Shown piece after piece: positions 56,895 to 64,000 of a stretch of 64,000 bases of DNA. Position numbers and translations under genes: made by a program. Source of the stretch: Microbacterium luteum (GTDB taxonomy: Bacteria > Actinomycetota > Actinomycetes > Actinomycetales > Microbacteriaceae). The notes under the pieces were generated by a model. That model made no database searches. It was not told the DNA's origin and saw nothing but the letters and a program-made list of their open reading frames with translations. The DNA lies in NCBI RefSeq assembly GCF_015277875.1, contig NZ_CP063814.1, positions 930,001 through 994,000 on the forward strand, given 5' to 3'. How positions within the stretch are numbered: the first letter of the stretch is position 1; every line of letters starts with the position of its first letter.

Positions 56895-57710
56895 ATGAAT
56901 GACGCTGGGTCTCCTGAGAGCGGGGTCTCCTCCTCGGTTACGCGCTTGGTTGCATCGGGCGCAGGCGCGACGGGCGTCGCTGCTGGAGGACTCCTGGGCT
57001 TCCTAGTAGGTGGTCCGCCCGGCGCGGTAGTCGGTGGAGCGACCGGTGCCTTGTTGCAAGACGGCGTGAAGGCTGCGGTCGGCAAGGTCGCTGCCCGGCT
57101 GACGACTCAGTCTGAGCAAGAACGAGTTGGCTCGTGTCTGCTCATTGCGTATGACCTGATCGCTCAGCGTTTGAGTGGCGGCGAGCCCTTACGCGAGCCG
57201 AGCTTCTTCAAGCGCCGCGAACGGAAAGCGCAGCAGGACCTGAGATCCGAGGCAGAGGAGTTACTCGAAGGGACTTTCCTTGCTGCTCGCGACGCGTACG
57301 AAGAGCGCAAGGTCGAGTTGCTGGGGCGTTTCTACGCCAACGCAGCCTTCGCCGACGGGGTTGACGCCAGCCACCTTAATCACATCTTGAGCCTCGCGAA
57401 GCTACTTACTTATCGGCAGCTGGTGATCATTGGGATCTTGGGCACGCTTGACCGCAGTACGGTTCGGAGTAGCGATTTTCGTGAGGCAGGCTCACTGCCT
57501 TCCGCGACTATCGGAGTTCTCTTTGAGACGTACCAGATGGTGGGTCTTGACCTCATCAGTTCGACCGACTCGGGTTACATACTCGGAGTCGCAGATATCA
57601 ATCCGGGCCTGCTGAAGATCCAAGGCAACGGCGCCCACCTGTTCAACTTGCTCCGACCTGATCTCGTTCCAGATGAGGACAAGACCTTCTTCTTCGAAGC
57701 GATGAAGTAG
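56895..57710 (+). CDS. glycine-zipper membrane protein, possible effector
   Basis: A 271-residue protein. Residues 17-62 are a Gly/Ala-rich hydrophobic segment (GAGATGVAAGGLLGFLVG, GPPGAVVGGATGALLQDG) with GxxxG spacing that could insert as paired helices. A charged helical region follows (KRRERKAQQDLRSEAEELL), then a C-terminal domain with VIIGILGTLDRS and a DINPGLLKIQGNGAHLFNL end. I recognise no family. Codon use is visibly more AT-rich than the core genes. It could be a pore-forming toxin or a membrane-tethered immunity protein (inference). Confidence 0.6.
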   Translation: MNDAGSPESGVSSSVTRLVASGAGATGVAAGGLLGFLVGGPPGAVVGGATGALLQDGVKAAVGKVAARLTTQSEQERVGSCLLIAYDLIAQRLSGGEPLREPSFFKRRERKAQQDLRSEAEELLEGTFLAARDAYEERKVELLGRFYANAAFADGVDASHLNHILSLAKLLTYRQLVIIGILGTLDRSTVRSSDFREAGSLPSATIGVLFETYQMVGLDLISSTDSGYILGVADINPGLLKIQGNGAHLFNLLRPDLVPDEDKTFFFEAMK

Positions 57711-57834
57711 CCCAGCGACTATTCGGAGTTGTTCTCAGCGCGCATGGCTGTGTTGGCCCCTGAACGACTCGCACCTCGACGCTGGGGAATCCGGGTCTGC
57801 CCCGAGTCTTGTTGACAGTCGGGGGTTGGGGTGA

Positions 57835-58716
57835 TCAGGCCGCTTCTGCGTCCTTGTAGATCATCTCAAACTCGACGGGGGTGAGTTTGCCGAGGCCGCG
57901 TTGGCGGCGCCTGCGGTTGTATTTCGTCTCGATCCAGGTGACCATCGCGAGGCGAAGATCGGCGCGGGTGTCCCAGCGCCTCGTGTCGAGCACGTTCTTT
58001 TGGAGGAGGCTGAAAAAGCTCTCCATGCTCGCGTTGTCACCGGCCCCGTAAGACCGGCCCATGGAGCCGACGAGGCCGTTGTTGCGGAGCAGGTTCTGGG
58101 TGCGTTTCGCGCGGAACTGGCCGCCTCTGTCGGAGTGGCAGATCGTGCCGCCAGGTGAGCGCAGCGCGATCGCGTTGCGCATCGCCGCCCGCGCGAGAGA
58201 TGACTTCATGCGGGTGTCGATGGAGTAGCCGACGATCTTGTTCGACCAGACGTCCTTGATCGCGCAGATGTAGAGCTTGCCTTCTCTGGTCGGGTGTTCC
58301 GAGATGTCCCACAGCCAGACCCTGTTCGGCCCGTCGGCGACGAACTCGTGCCGGATGACACCGTGCTCGTCGACCACGGCGAGCAGGTCGTCGTGCGGCG
58401 CGGGTCCGGTGCTGCCGGGCTTGCTGCGCTTCTTGTGGTGCGATGCGTGGATCCCCGCGATCCGGCAGAGTCGGTGCACCCGGTTCTCGCTCGCGGTGAC
58501 CCCGTGCTCGGACTCGAGCTCGTCGGTGAGGAACCGGTACCCGAGGGTGTCGTCGTCCGCATGGAGGTCGTAGAGCACGTCGATCACGTGCGCATCGTCC
58601 CAGTCCCTGTCGGAGACCGGGGCTTTGAGCCACTGGTAGTACCCCTGCCTGGACAGGCCGAGGACCCGCAACGCCACCGCGACCGGCACCCTCACGGGAG
58701 CGCCGGCCGCAGCCAT
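57835..58716 (-). CDS. IS3-family transposase orfB
   Basis: The catalytic rve-type half of the transposase. DDE acidic residues lie in VWLWDISEHPTREGKLYICA (Asp), ICHSDRGGQFRAKRTQ (Asp) and DNASMESFFSLLQKNVLDTR (Glu), ending KYNRRRRQRGLGKLTPVEFE. It is produced as a fusion with orfA by -1 slippage at GGGAAAA (orfA codons CCG GGA AAA TAG). The listed start is only the first in-frame ATG; the frame extends upstream to the slip site. Confidence 0.92.
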   Translation of the reverse strand: MAAAGAPVRVPVAVALRVLGLSRQGYYQWLKAPVSDRDWDDAHVIDVLYDLHADDDTLGYRFLTDELESEHGVTASENRVHRLCRIAGIHASHHKKRSKPGSTGPAPHDDLLAVVDEHGVIRHEFVADGPNRVWLWDISEHPTREGKLYICAIKDVWSNKIVGYSIDTRMKSSLARAAMRNAIALRSPGGTICHSDRGGQFRAKRTQNLLRNNGLVGSMGRSYGAGDNASMESFFSLLQKNVLDTRRWDTRADLRLAMVTWIETKYNRRRRQRGLGKLTPVEFEMIYKDAEAA

Positions 58717-58736
58717 CTCGTGGACGAGCGGGAAGA

Positions 58737-59024
58737 CTATTTTCCCGGCAGGTTCGCCTGCGACAGATACGCCGCAGCCCGCCGCAGCACCTCGTTCTCC
58801 TGCTCCAACAGCCGGATCCGCTTGTTCGCCTCACGCAGCTGCTTGCGCTCGTCGTCGGTCAGGCCGGCACGCTTGCCGTCCTCGACGTCGGCCTGCTTCA
58901 TCCAGTTGCTCAGCGATCCTTCGGAGATACCGAAGTCCTTCGCGATCTGCGCCAACGGCGCTTGACCCTTCCGGGCCACGGCCACGACATCATCGCGGAA
59001 CTCTCGGGGATAGGGCTTTGCCAC
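58737..59024 (-). CDS. IS3-family orfA
   Basis: A 95-residue helix-turn-helix and leucine-zipper protein: VAKPYPREFRDDVVAVARK, FGISEGSLSNWMKQADVE, then RLLEQENEVLRRAAAYLSQA. GTG 59024 follows GGAAGG. It ends NLPGK at the slippery GGGAAAA. It binds the IS ends and competes with the fused transposase. Confidence 0.9.
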   Translation of the reverse strand: MAKPYPREFRDDVVAVARKGQAPLAQIAKDFGISEGSLSNWMKQADVEDGKRAGLTDDERKQLREANKRIRLLEQENEVLRRAAAYLSQANLPGK

Positions 59025-59337
59025 AAGAACATCCTTCCAGCGAGAACGAATCCTCACAGATCAGATGTCAACCAAACTCGGGGCAGACCCTCCCGTCTCC
59101 GGCCATCTCGAGCCTTGAGTTCGCCCATTTGCGGGTAGTTCACCGTGCGCGCGAAAGCCCGAACTGCATGTAGACGGGGCGGTGGGGGCTCGCTTGTCCG
59201 CTTGCAGGCGTATTGGGCCCCTCAGTGCGTGTCAGCAGGTGCCTCAACCTCGATCCACCGATGGGCGGGGGCGCTGAGCGAGCGTCGTGACGTAGAAATG
59301 CCCCTCTGATCAGGAAGAATAGAGCTTGTCTAAGGCC

Positions 59338-60924
59338 CCTATTCACCCGATCCGAGAGGCATCTCGTAGATGCAATTCAAGCACGCTCCTGCTGGGGTGT
59401 CCGCGGTGTTCGACGATCCGAATCTCGTGTCGGCCGCGGGGCTGGTGCCGATGCTCCGTCTGGCGCGTTCCGCGGGGCTGGACGAGCTCGCGCGTGAGCG
59501 GTTGAGCGTCCCGGCGGACAAGGGCGCCAACGCGGGTGCGAAGGTGATGGCACTGGTCGCGGGCATGCTCGCCGGGGCGGACTCGATCGACGACATGAAC
59601 CTGCTCCGCCATGGCGGAATTGGCCGGTTGTTCGACCGGACGTATGCGCCGTCGACGCTCGGGTCGTTCCTGCGGGAGTTCCGGTTCGGACACGTCCGCC
59701 AGCTCGACGCCGTCGCCTCCCGGGTGTTCGCGAATCTCGCTGTCAACGCGCCGCTGCTCCGAGCAGGCGATGGCGAGCGGGTGATGGTCGATCTTGACGA
59801 CACGATCATCGAGGTCCACGGATACCAGAAGCAGGGCGCCGGTTTCGGATACTCCGGCGTCCGCGGCCTGAACGCCCTCCTCGCCACGGCATCGACCACC
59901 TCGTCGGCGCCGGTAATCCTCGGGCAGCGGCTGCGGCAAGGGAAGACCGGGTCCCCGAAGGGGGCCGCACGGATCGTCGGCGATGCTCTGGCGACCCTGC
60001 GCCGCACCGGTGTCGCCGCAGGGACTCGGCCGCTGCTGCGGGCGGACTCCGCGTTCTACGGACACGCGACCGTCGGCACCGCGATCACAGCCGGCGCCGA
60101 CGTGTCGGTGACCGTCAGGATGGACCCCGCAGTGAAGGCCGCGATCGCGACCATCCCCGATGACGCGTGGACGATGATCGAGTACACCGACTCGATCCGT
60201 GACGAGACCACCGGGCAGCTGATCTCCAAAGCCGAAGTCGCCGAGGTCCCGTTCACTGCGTTCCGATCGAGGAAGAAGGCCGAACAGGTCGCAGGACGGT
60301 TGGTGGTGCGCCGGGTCCCCGACCTGAACCCGCGACAGGTGCAGCAGCCGACGCTGTTCGACGTCTGGCGGCATCACGCGTTCTTCACCACCACAGCGAA
60401 GGACGTGATGGACACGGTGGCCGCGGACAAGACGCACCGCGGTCACGCGATCATCGAGCAAGTCCACGCCGACCTCAAAGCGGGGCCGCTCGCGCACCTG
60501 CCCTCCGGGGTGTTCACCGCGAACAGCGCCTGGCTGGTGCTCGCCGTGATCGCGTTCAACCTCACCCGGACCGCTGGGGTCATCGCCGACCGGGTGGGAC
60601 GGCTCGCGAGAGCAACGACCGCGACGATCCGCCGCACCCTGATCAACGTCCCCGCACGGCTGGCACGCTCCGCGCGCCGGATCACGCTCCACCTGCCCGA
60701 GGCCTGGCCCTGGGAGCACGCGTTCACACAACTCTTCAAGATCACGCACGCACCACCGCCAACGGTAACCACCTGACCATCGCCGCAACGCGGCACGACC
60801 GAGGACCACGTGGACGACCGGGATGCGACGCCCGGAACTCAACCCTGCCCTCGACACGTCACCGCGCACCGATCATGCCGCCCCGGCGCAACTACGGCTC
60901 ATCGGTGGATCGAGGCTCAATAGT
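59338..60924 (+). mobile_element. IS1380-family element (ends approximate)
   Basis: About 1.59 kb around an intact IS1380-type transposase. Ends are inferred from matching CTATT...CGATCC blocks near 59339 and, inverted, near 60923. No target duplication was convincing. The right end truncates the C-terminus of the neighbouring minus-strand gene. Confidence 0.7.
59370..60776 (+). CDS. IS1380-family transposase
   Basis: A 468-residue DDE transposase of the IS1380 group. The catalytic acidic residues sit in VMVDLDDTIIEVHGYQK, RPLLRADSAFYGHATVG and HAIIEQVHADLKAGPLAH. The N-terminal LVPMLRLARSAGLDELAR and the C-terminal FNLTRTAGVIADRVGRLARA with an arginine-rich tail are typical. It is intact and reads away from the truncated neighbour. 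Confidence 0.93.
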   Translation: MQFKHAPAGVSAVFDDPNLVSAAGLVPMLRLARSAGLDELARERLSVPADKGANAGAKVMALVAGMLAGADSIDDMNLLRHGGIGRLFDRTYAPSTLGSFLREFRFGHVRQLDAVASRVFANLAVNAPLLRAGDGERVMVDLDDTIIEVHGYQKQGAGFGYSGVRGLNALLATASTTSSAPVILGQRLRQGKTGSPKGAARIVGDALATLRRTGVAAGTRPLLRADSAFYGHATVGTAITAGADVSVTVRMDPAVKAAIATIPDDAWTMIEYTDSIRDETTGQLISKAEVAEVPFTAFRSRKKAEQVAGRLVVRRVPDLNPRQVQQPTLFDVWRHHAFFTTTAKDVMDTVAADKTHRGHAIIEQVHADLKAGPLAHLPSGVFTANSAWLVLAVIAFNLTRTAGVIADRVGRLARATTATIRRTLINVPARLARSARRITLHLPEAWPWEHAFTQLFKITHAPPPTVTT

Positions 60925-61462
60925 TGCCGTTTGCCGCCTTGACCACCCGCCAATCGCGAACGATCTGCTCTAGCCTGCGGCGCTCGACGTCCGGCCATCC
61001 ATGACGGTCCGCGTACTCGGATGCGTGACGCCACATCTGCAGTGCCTCATACGCGTCCTGCTCGGTGACTCTCCCCGGTGTCGCGTCGGCGACCCTCGGG
61101 AACCCTGGCGTAGCTCCGCGGCGAAGTGGCTCGGGAGTCAATCCGGCCACGCTCCGAATCAGCGCCACCCACTTCGCCTCGTTCGCGGCGAGCTTCTCCT
61201 GGGCAATTCGAAGTTCACGTTCTGTCGCGCGGCGGTACACCTGGCAGAGATCACCCCGATAGTCCGTCCAAAACCCCACGACAACCGCCGGCTGCCCGTT
61301 GTAGTGGTCGAGGACTACTCGGTCGCCGATTGCGGGAGGAGACGGAAGCTCCCACGTGTATGCGTAGCCACGGCCCTTGTCGTCTGGATCCCAACTCGGC
61401 GCCGGGTGATGGAACGGGCGGTATGCGATGCGGACTATTCGTACATCGCGCTTCGCGGTCAC
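60917..61462 (-). CDS. hypothetical protein, C-terminus cut by IS1380
   Basis: About 181 residues: YAYTWELPSPPAIGDRVVLD, then NGQPAVVVGFWTDYRGDLCQ, a short SH3-like beta module, and a helical part TERELRIAQEKLAANEAKWV. I do not recognise the family. The stop (AAC TAT TGA) falls in the IS1380 inverted repeat, so the natural end is lost and this is the remaining N-terminal part. The start is uncertain: GTG 61462 is the likely choice, the frame stays open further upstream. Confidence 0.45.
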   Translation of the reverse strand: MTAKRDVRIVRIAYRPFHHPAPSWDPDDKGRGYAYTWELPSPPAIGDRVVLDHYNGQPAVVVGFWTDYRGDLCQVYRRATERELRIAQEKLAANEAKWVALIRSVAGLTPEPLRRGATPGFPRVADATPGRVTEQDAYEALQMWRHASEYADRHGWPDVERRRLEQIVRDWRVVKAANGNY

Positions 61463-61807
61463 GTCAGCGCTGTTCTCTCGGCGTCGATGATGCACAGCGC
61501 GAGGATATTCGTGGCCGAGGACAGTGATGCTCACGCGCCAGCCCGGAACGCACACCGGTCCTTCTCCGGTACGTCTTCGGGGCCCCTTCGTGACCACGAA
61601 GGGACGCCAGAGCACCGGACACATCAGCTGCTGTGCTTCGCGGCATCGCCGGTGAGACTCCATTCGGTCGAGAGTCATACATCAACGGCCGGATGCTGTC
61701 GGGAGTCTCGGCCCTCCGCGGGCGCTCCGCTGCCCCCAATCGAACCCAGCGAACAACCCACTCGCGCACCGAACTCAGGGATGACCCGGCAACGACGCGA
61801 TGGCCGG
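61463..61807. other. gene-free stretch between two damaged genes
   Basis: 345 bases without a convincing gene. One near-perfect dyad (61584-61592 with 61595-61603, CCCTTCGTG and its complement) is the only symmetry seen. It probably holds the promoters of the flanking divergent genes. Confidence 0.45.
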
Positions 61808-61813
61808 TAGCGT
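61808..61813 (+). promoter_or_regulatory. -10 element of a probable leaderless promoter
   Basis: TAGCGT lies 6 nt before the GTG at 61820. Confidence 0.45.
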
Positions 61814-61819
61814 GCATTC

Positions 61820-62540
61820 GTGGATTCTTTGGCCGAGGACGGCGCGACAAATAGCATTCCCGATCCGCCGGTGCTTCCACGTCGACGTGGCTTGCTGATC
61901 AGCCTCATCACGGGCGGATTTGTTGTGATTGGTGCTGCGACGCTCGCGTTCTTACCGGCGGCGTTGCTCGACTATTGGTTCCCTTCGCTTACGGATCAAG
62001 AGAAGGCTGTCTACCTCGGTCCCTCCGCACAAATTGTCCTCCTCGGGTTGGGCGGCATGATCGCGGTGGTTGGTGTTGCGCTCAGTTTGGCCCGGCACCG
62101 AGAGGAGCTGCGCGCGTCCGTGCGTGCAGAAGCTGCTCTTGAACTAGATCGCGCGAAAGAGAGAAACCGTCAGGAGGAAGTTGACCGCCAGCGAAGAACT
62201 GAGGATCAGAGGTTGCTTCGCGAACGATTCGTGTCTTCGGTCGATCTCTTAAGTGACGCCGAGTCAGCGACGCGACGATCCGCTGGGCTCTACGCAATCG
62301 CCTCGGTCGCGAACGCGTGGATAGACCTCGGTCGTCGCGATGAGGCGCAAGTATGTATCGACGTCCTCTGCGGCTATCTTCGTGCTCCGTTGGGAGCGGG
62401 CCTGCCCGCTACACCGCCGGAGGAGTTGGCCGTACGTCGCACGGGCTACGAGCTCATTCGGAGGCACTTGATCGCCAACGACCTCGGCGTGGTTCCGTGG
62501 CGTGGCTTTCGATTCAACCTCGCTGGCGCATACATCGACT
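61820..62540 (+). pseudogene. membrane pentapeptide-type protein, N-terminal part, split by IS3
   Basis: 240 codons up to the IS3 insertion. Two membrane helices (GLLISLITGGFVVIGAATLA, IVLLGLGGMIAVVGVALSLA) are followed by a long charged helix (ELDRAKERNRQEEVDRQRR). Then comes the segment RRSAGLYAIASVANAWIDLG / QVCIDVLCGYLRAPLGAGLP, typical of membrane proteins that end in pentapeptide repeats. Adding the downstream part (63839 on) restores the frame. As it stands the gene reads 7 residues into the IS and stops. Confidence 0.8.
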
Positions 62541-62573
62541 GGGACTGCTGCACGGATAGGTGACGGTTCCTAG

Positions 62574-63461
62574 TCACGCCGCCAGTGCGACGGTCGTGTT
62601 CATGATGGTCTCGAACTCGATGGGCGTCAAACGGCCCAGGCGTGCCTGACGGCGTCGGCGGTGGTAGGTCCGTTCGATCCAGGTGACGATCGCGATGCGC
62701 AGCTGCTCGCGAGTGGTCCAGGAGCGCCGGTCGAGGACGTTCTTCTGCAGCAGCGCGAAGAAGCTTTCCATGGCCGCGTTGTCCCCGCTCGACCTGACCC
62801 GGCCCATGGATCCGACCAGGTGATGACGGGCCAGCGCACGCAGGAACTTCCGACTGCGAAATTGACTGCCCCTGTCGCTGTGGACCACGCAGCCGGCGAC
62901 GTCGCCGCGCATCGCGACAGCGTTCTCGAGCGCCTGAACTGCCAACCGGGACTTCATCCTCGAGTCGATCGAGTACCCCACGATCTTGCCGGAGCACGCG
63001 TCTTTGATTGCGCAGCAGTAGAGCTTGCCTTCAGCGGTTTTGTGCTCCGTGATGTCGACGAGCCAGAGCTGGTTCGGGGCATCGGCGGCGAAGACGTGCC
63101 GGGTTCGGCCGTCCTCGTCGACGACCGCGCACAGGTCGTCGTGGACCGGCGGTCCCGGCTTCTTGCCGTTACGGCCCCGCTTCTTCCCGAACGCGGACCA
63201 CCAGCCGTTGCTCGACGCGATCCGCCACGCGGTGCGGTCCGACATCGCCTCACCCGCGTCGCGGGCCTCGTCCGCCAGCAGCCTGTGCCCGAACTCCGGG
63301 TCGTCACGGTGCGCGTCGAACAGCGCGTTCGCGCGATACGCCTCCACCACCTCACTCGGGGTGATGGGGTTCGCCAGCCACCGGTAGTAGGGCTGACGGG
63401 AGAGCTTGAGCACCCGGCACGTCACCGTCACAGGGATCCCTGCGGCGGCGAGCTCTGTCAC
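62574..63461 (-). CDS. IS3-family transposase orfB (element 2)
   Basis: A 295-residue rve-type transposase half. DDE residues are in LWLVDITEHKTAEGKLYCCA, CVVHSDRGSQFRSRKFLR and DNAAMESFFALLQKNVLDRR. Its frame overlaps the orfA end by 4 nt, and the -1 slip site GGGAAAA precedes it. Confidence 0.93.
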   Translation of the reverse strand: MTELAAAGIPVTVTCRVLKLSRQPYYRWLANPITPSEVVEAYRANALFDAHRDDPEFGHRLLADEARDAGEAMSDRTAWRIASSNGWWSAFGKKRGRNGKKPGPPVHDDLCAVVDEDGRTRHVFAADAPNQLWLVDITEHKTAEGKLYCCAIKDACSGKIVGYSIDSRMKSRLAVQALENAVAMRGDVAGCVVHSDRGSQFRSRKFLRALARHHLVGSMGRVRSSGDNAAMESFFALLQKNVLDRRSWTTREQLRIAIVTWIERTYHRRRRQARLGRLTPIEFETIMNTTVALAA

Positions 63462-63766
63462 GAGCGGGTAGAACCTTTTCCCGGCAGGTTCGCCTGCGAC
63501 AGATACGCCGCCGCACGACGGAGGACCTCGTTCTCCTGCTCGAGGAGCCGGTTCCGCTTCTTCAGCTCACGGATCTCCGCGGCCTCGGTCCGCGACTGAC
63601 CGGGCTTGGCACCTTCGTCGATGTCGGCGCGACGCATCCACTTCTGCAGCGTCATGGGGTGGACCCCGAAGTCTTTCGCGATCTGCTCGATCGTGACTCC
63701 GGGCTCGCGGTTCCTCGCGACACGCACGACGTCGTCACGGAACTCGGACGGGTAGGGCTTGGGCAC
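63458..63766 (-). CDS. IS3-family orfA (element 2)
   Basis: A 102-residue helix-turn-helix protein (VPKPYPSEFRDDVVRVARNR, IEQIAKDFGVHPMTLQKWMR) with a leucine-zipper-like RLLEQENEVLRRAAAYLSQA. GTG 63766 has GGAAGG 8 nt upstream. It ends NLPGKGSTRS after the slippery GGGAAAA. Confidence 0.9.
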   Translation of the reverse strand: MPKPYPSEFRDDVVRVARNREPGVTIEQIAKDFGVHPMTLQKWMRRADIDEGAKPGQSRTEAAEIRELKKRNRLLEQENEVLRRAAAYLSQANLPGKGSTRS

Positions 63767-63838
63767 AGCAACATCCTTCCAGGCCCACCCTGCGGGCAAG
63801 CCAGATCAGATGTCACCTATCCGTGCAGCAGTCCCACT

Positions 63839-64000
63839 TCCCGGTGAATCTTGCTGGCATCCTCATTGGCGCCAACACTCATCTAGTCTTCGAGCAAGCG
63901 GCGGTCTGTGGTGGTGCCTCAATCACGATGGACAACTCATCGTTTGGCGGCGACAGTCAAGTTAGCTTCGCGAATGCGCGACTCTCGGATCGCGGTCGGC
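63839..64000 (+). pseudogene. C-terminal part of the split pentapeptide-type gene
   Basis: After IS removal and loss of one TSD copy, the reading continues in frame as DFPVNLAGILIGANTHLVFE, then GGASITMDNSSFGGDSQVSF and NARLSDRGR, up to the window edge. The recurring hydrophobic-Asn/Gly-Phe spacing suggests a pentapeptide or beta-helix stalk. The end lies outside the window. Confidence 0.7.

Larger units (their letters stand above)
57793..59090 (-). mobile_element. IS3-family element 1
   Basis: A 1298-bp IS bounded by 25-bp imperfect inverted repeats (57793-57817, 59066-59090), with a 3-bp target duplication TCC on both sides. It encodes orfA and orfB with a frameshift overlap. Confidence 0.92.
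62541..63835 (-). mobile_element. IS3-family element 2 inside the pentapeptide gene
   Basis: A 1295-bp IS with 24-bp perfect inverted repeats (62541-62564, 63812-63835) and a 3-bp target duplication ACT. It is a distinct relative of element 1, with the same orfA/orfB layout. Confidence 0.95.

Noticed and set aside
37941-64000. A second copy of the tRNA-Arg 3' end as right attachment site
   Set aside because: I looked for a repeat of GGTTCGAGTCCCTCC downstream and saw none; the site may be outside the window.

Overview
The window is about 64 kb of high-GC actinobacterial chromosome. The gene content fits Microbacteriaceae, most likely Microbacterium or a close relative. Supporting signs are a carD-ispDF-cysS-rlmB run, senX3-regX3-phoU beside gpmA, actinobacterial families (DUF3263, DUF4032, DUF3027, DUF2332), a bacterial XPB helicase with its partner, a solitary groEL under HrcA-type operators, and an SOS-controlled imuA'-imuB-dnaE2 mutasome. 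The genus is an inference; no 16S rRNA or marker search was possible.

Core region (1-37.9 kb). Phosphate sensing (phoU, senX3-regX3 with an 11-bp-period PHO box) is followed by carD, fused ispDF, cysS and rlmB. Next come an MsiK/UgpC-type ABC ATPase, a DsbA-fold membrane protein without its CXXC motif, and a tRNA-Thr trailed by three 71-bp tRNA-like tandem repeats. Then follow stress and repair genes: msrB, cold-shock proteins, groEL, an OmpR-type two-component system and XPB. The last core block holds serC, an IdeR/MntR-type metal regulator, an M23 peptidase, an HNH nuclease and the SOS mutasome. Several genes share a TANNNT-N6-start codon arrangement that suggests leaderless transcripts.

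Accessory island (37.9-64 kb, right edge not reached). It starts directly after a tRNA-Arg(CCU) gene. It is visibly less GC-biased at third positions and is packed with defence-like genes and insertion sequences. In order: (i) a PLD-nuclease/SF2 helicase/DUF3427-type protein with a translationally coupled NUDIX gene that IS30 has split, divergent from a MazG-like pyrophosphohydrolase overlapping a GIY-YIG-DUF2075 helicase; (ii) a NERD nuclease-like protein with a small membrane ORF; (iii) a PD-(D/E)XK-like nuclease and an uncharacterised partner; (iv) a same-strand cluster of a HEPN protein, a large SIR2 protein and a second HEPN protein; (v) a glycine-zipper membrane protein; (vi) an IS3 - IS1380 - IS3 zone, in which the second IS3 element interrupts a membrane protein with a probable pentapeptide/beta-helix C-terminus. 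Two further island genes (VOC and DUF1990 families) carry single-base frameshifts. No integrase was found.

The best candidates for undescribed systems are the HEPN-SIR2-HEPN cluster, the divergent helicase/NUDIX-MazG/GIY-YIG-helicase unit, and the PD-(D/E)XK plus partner pair.
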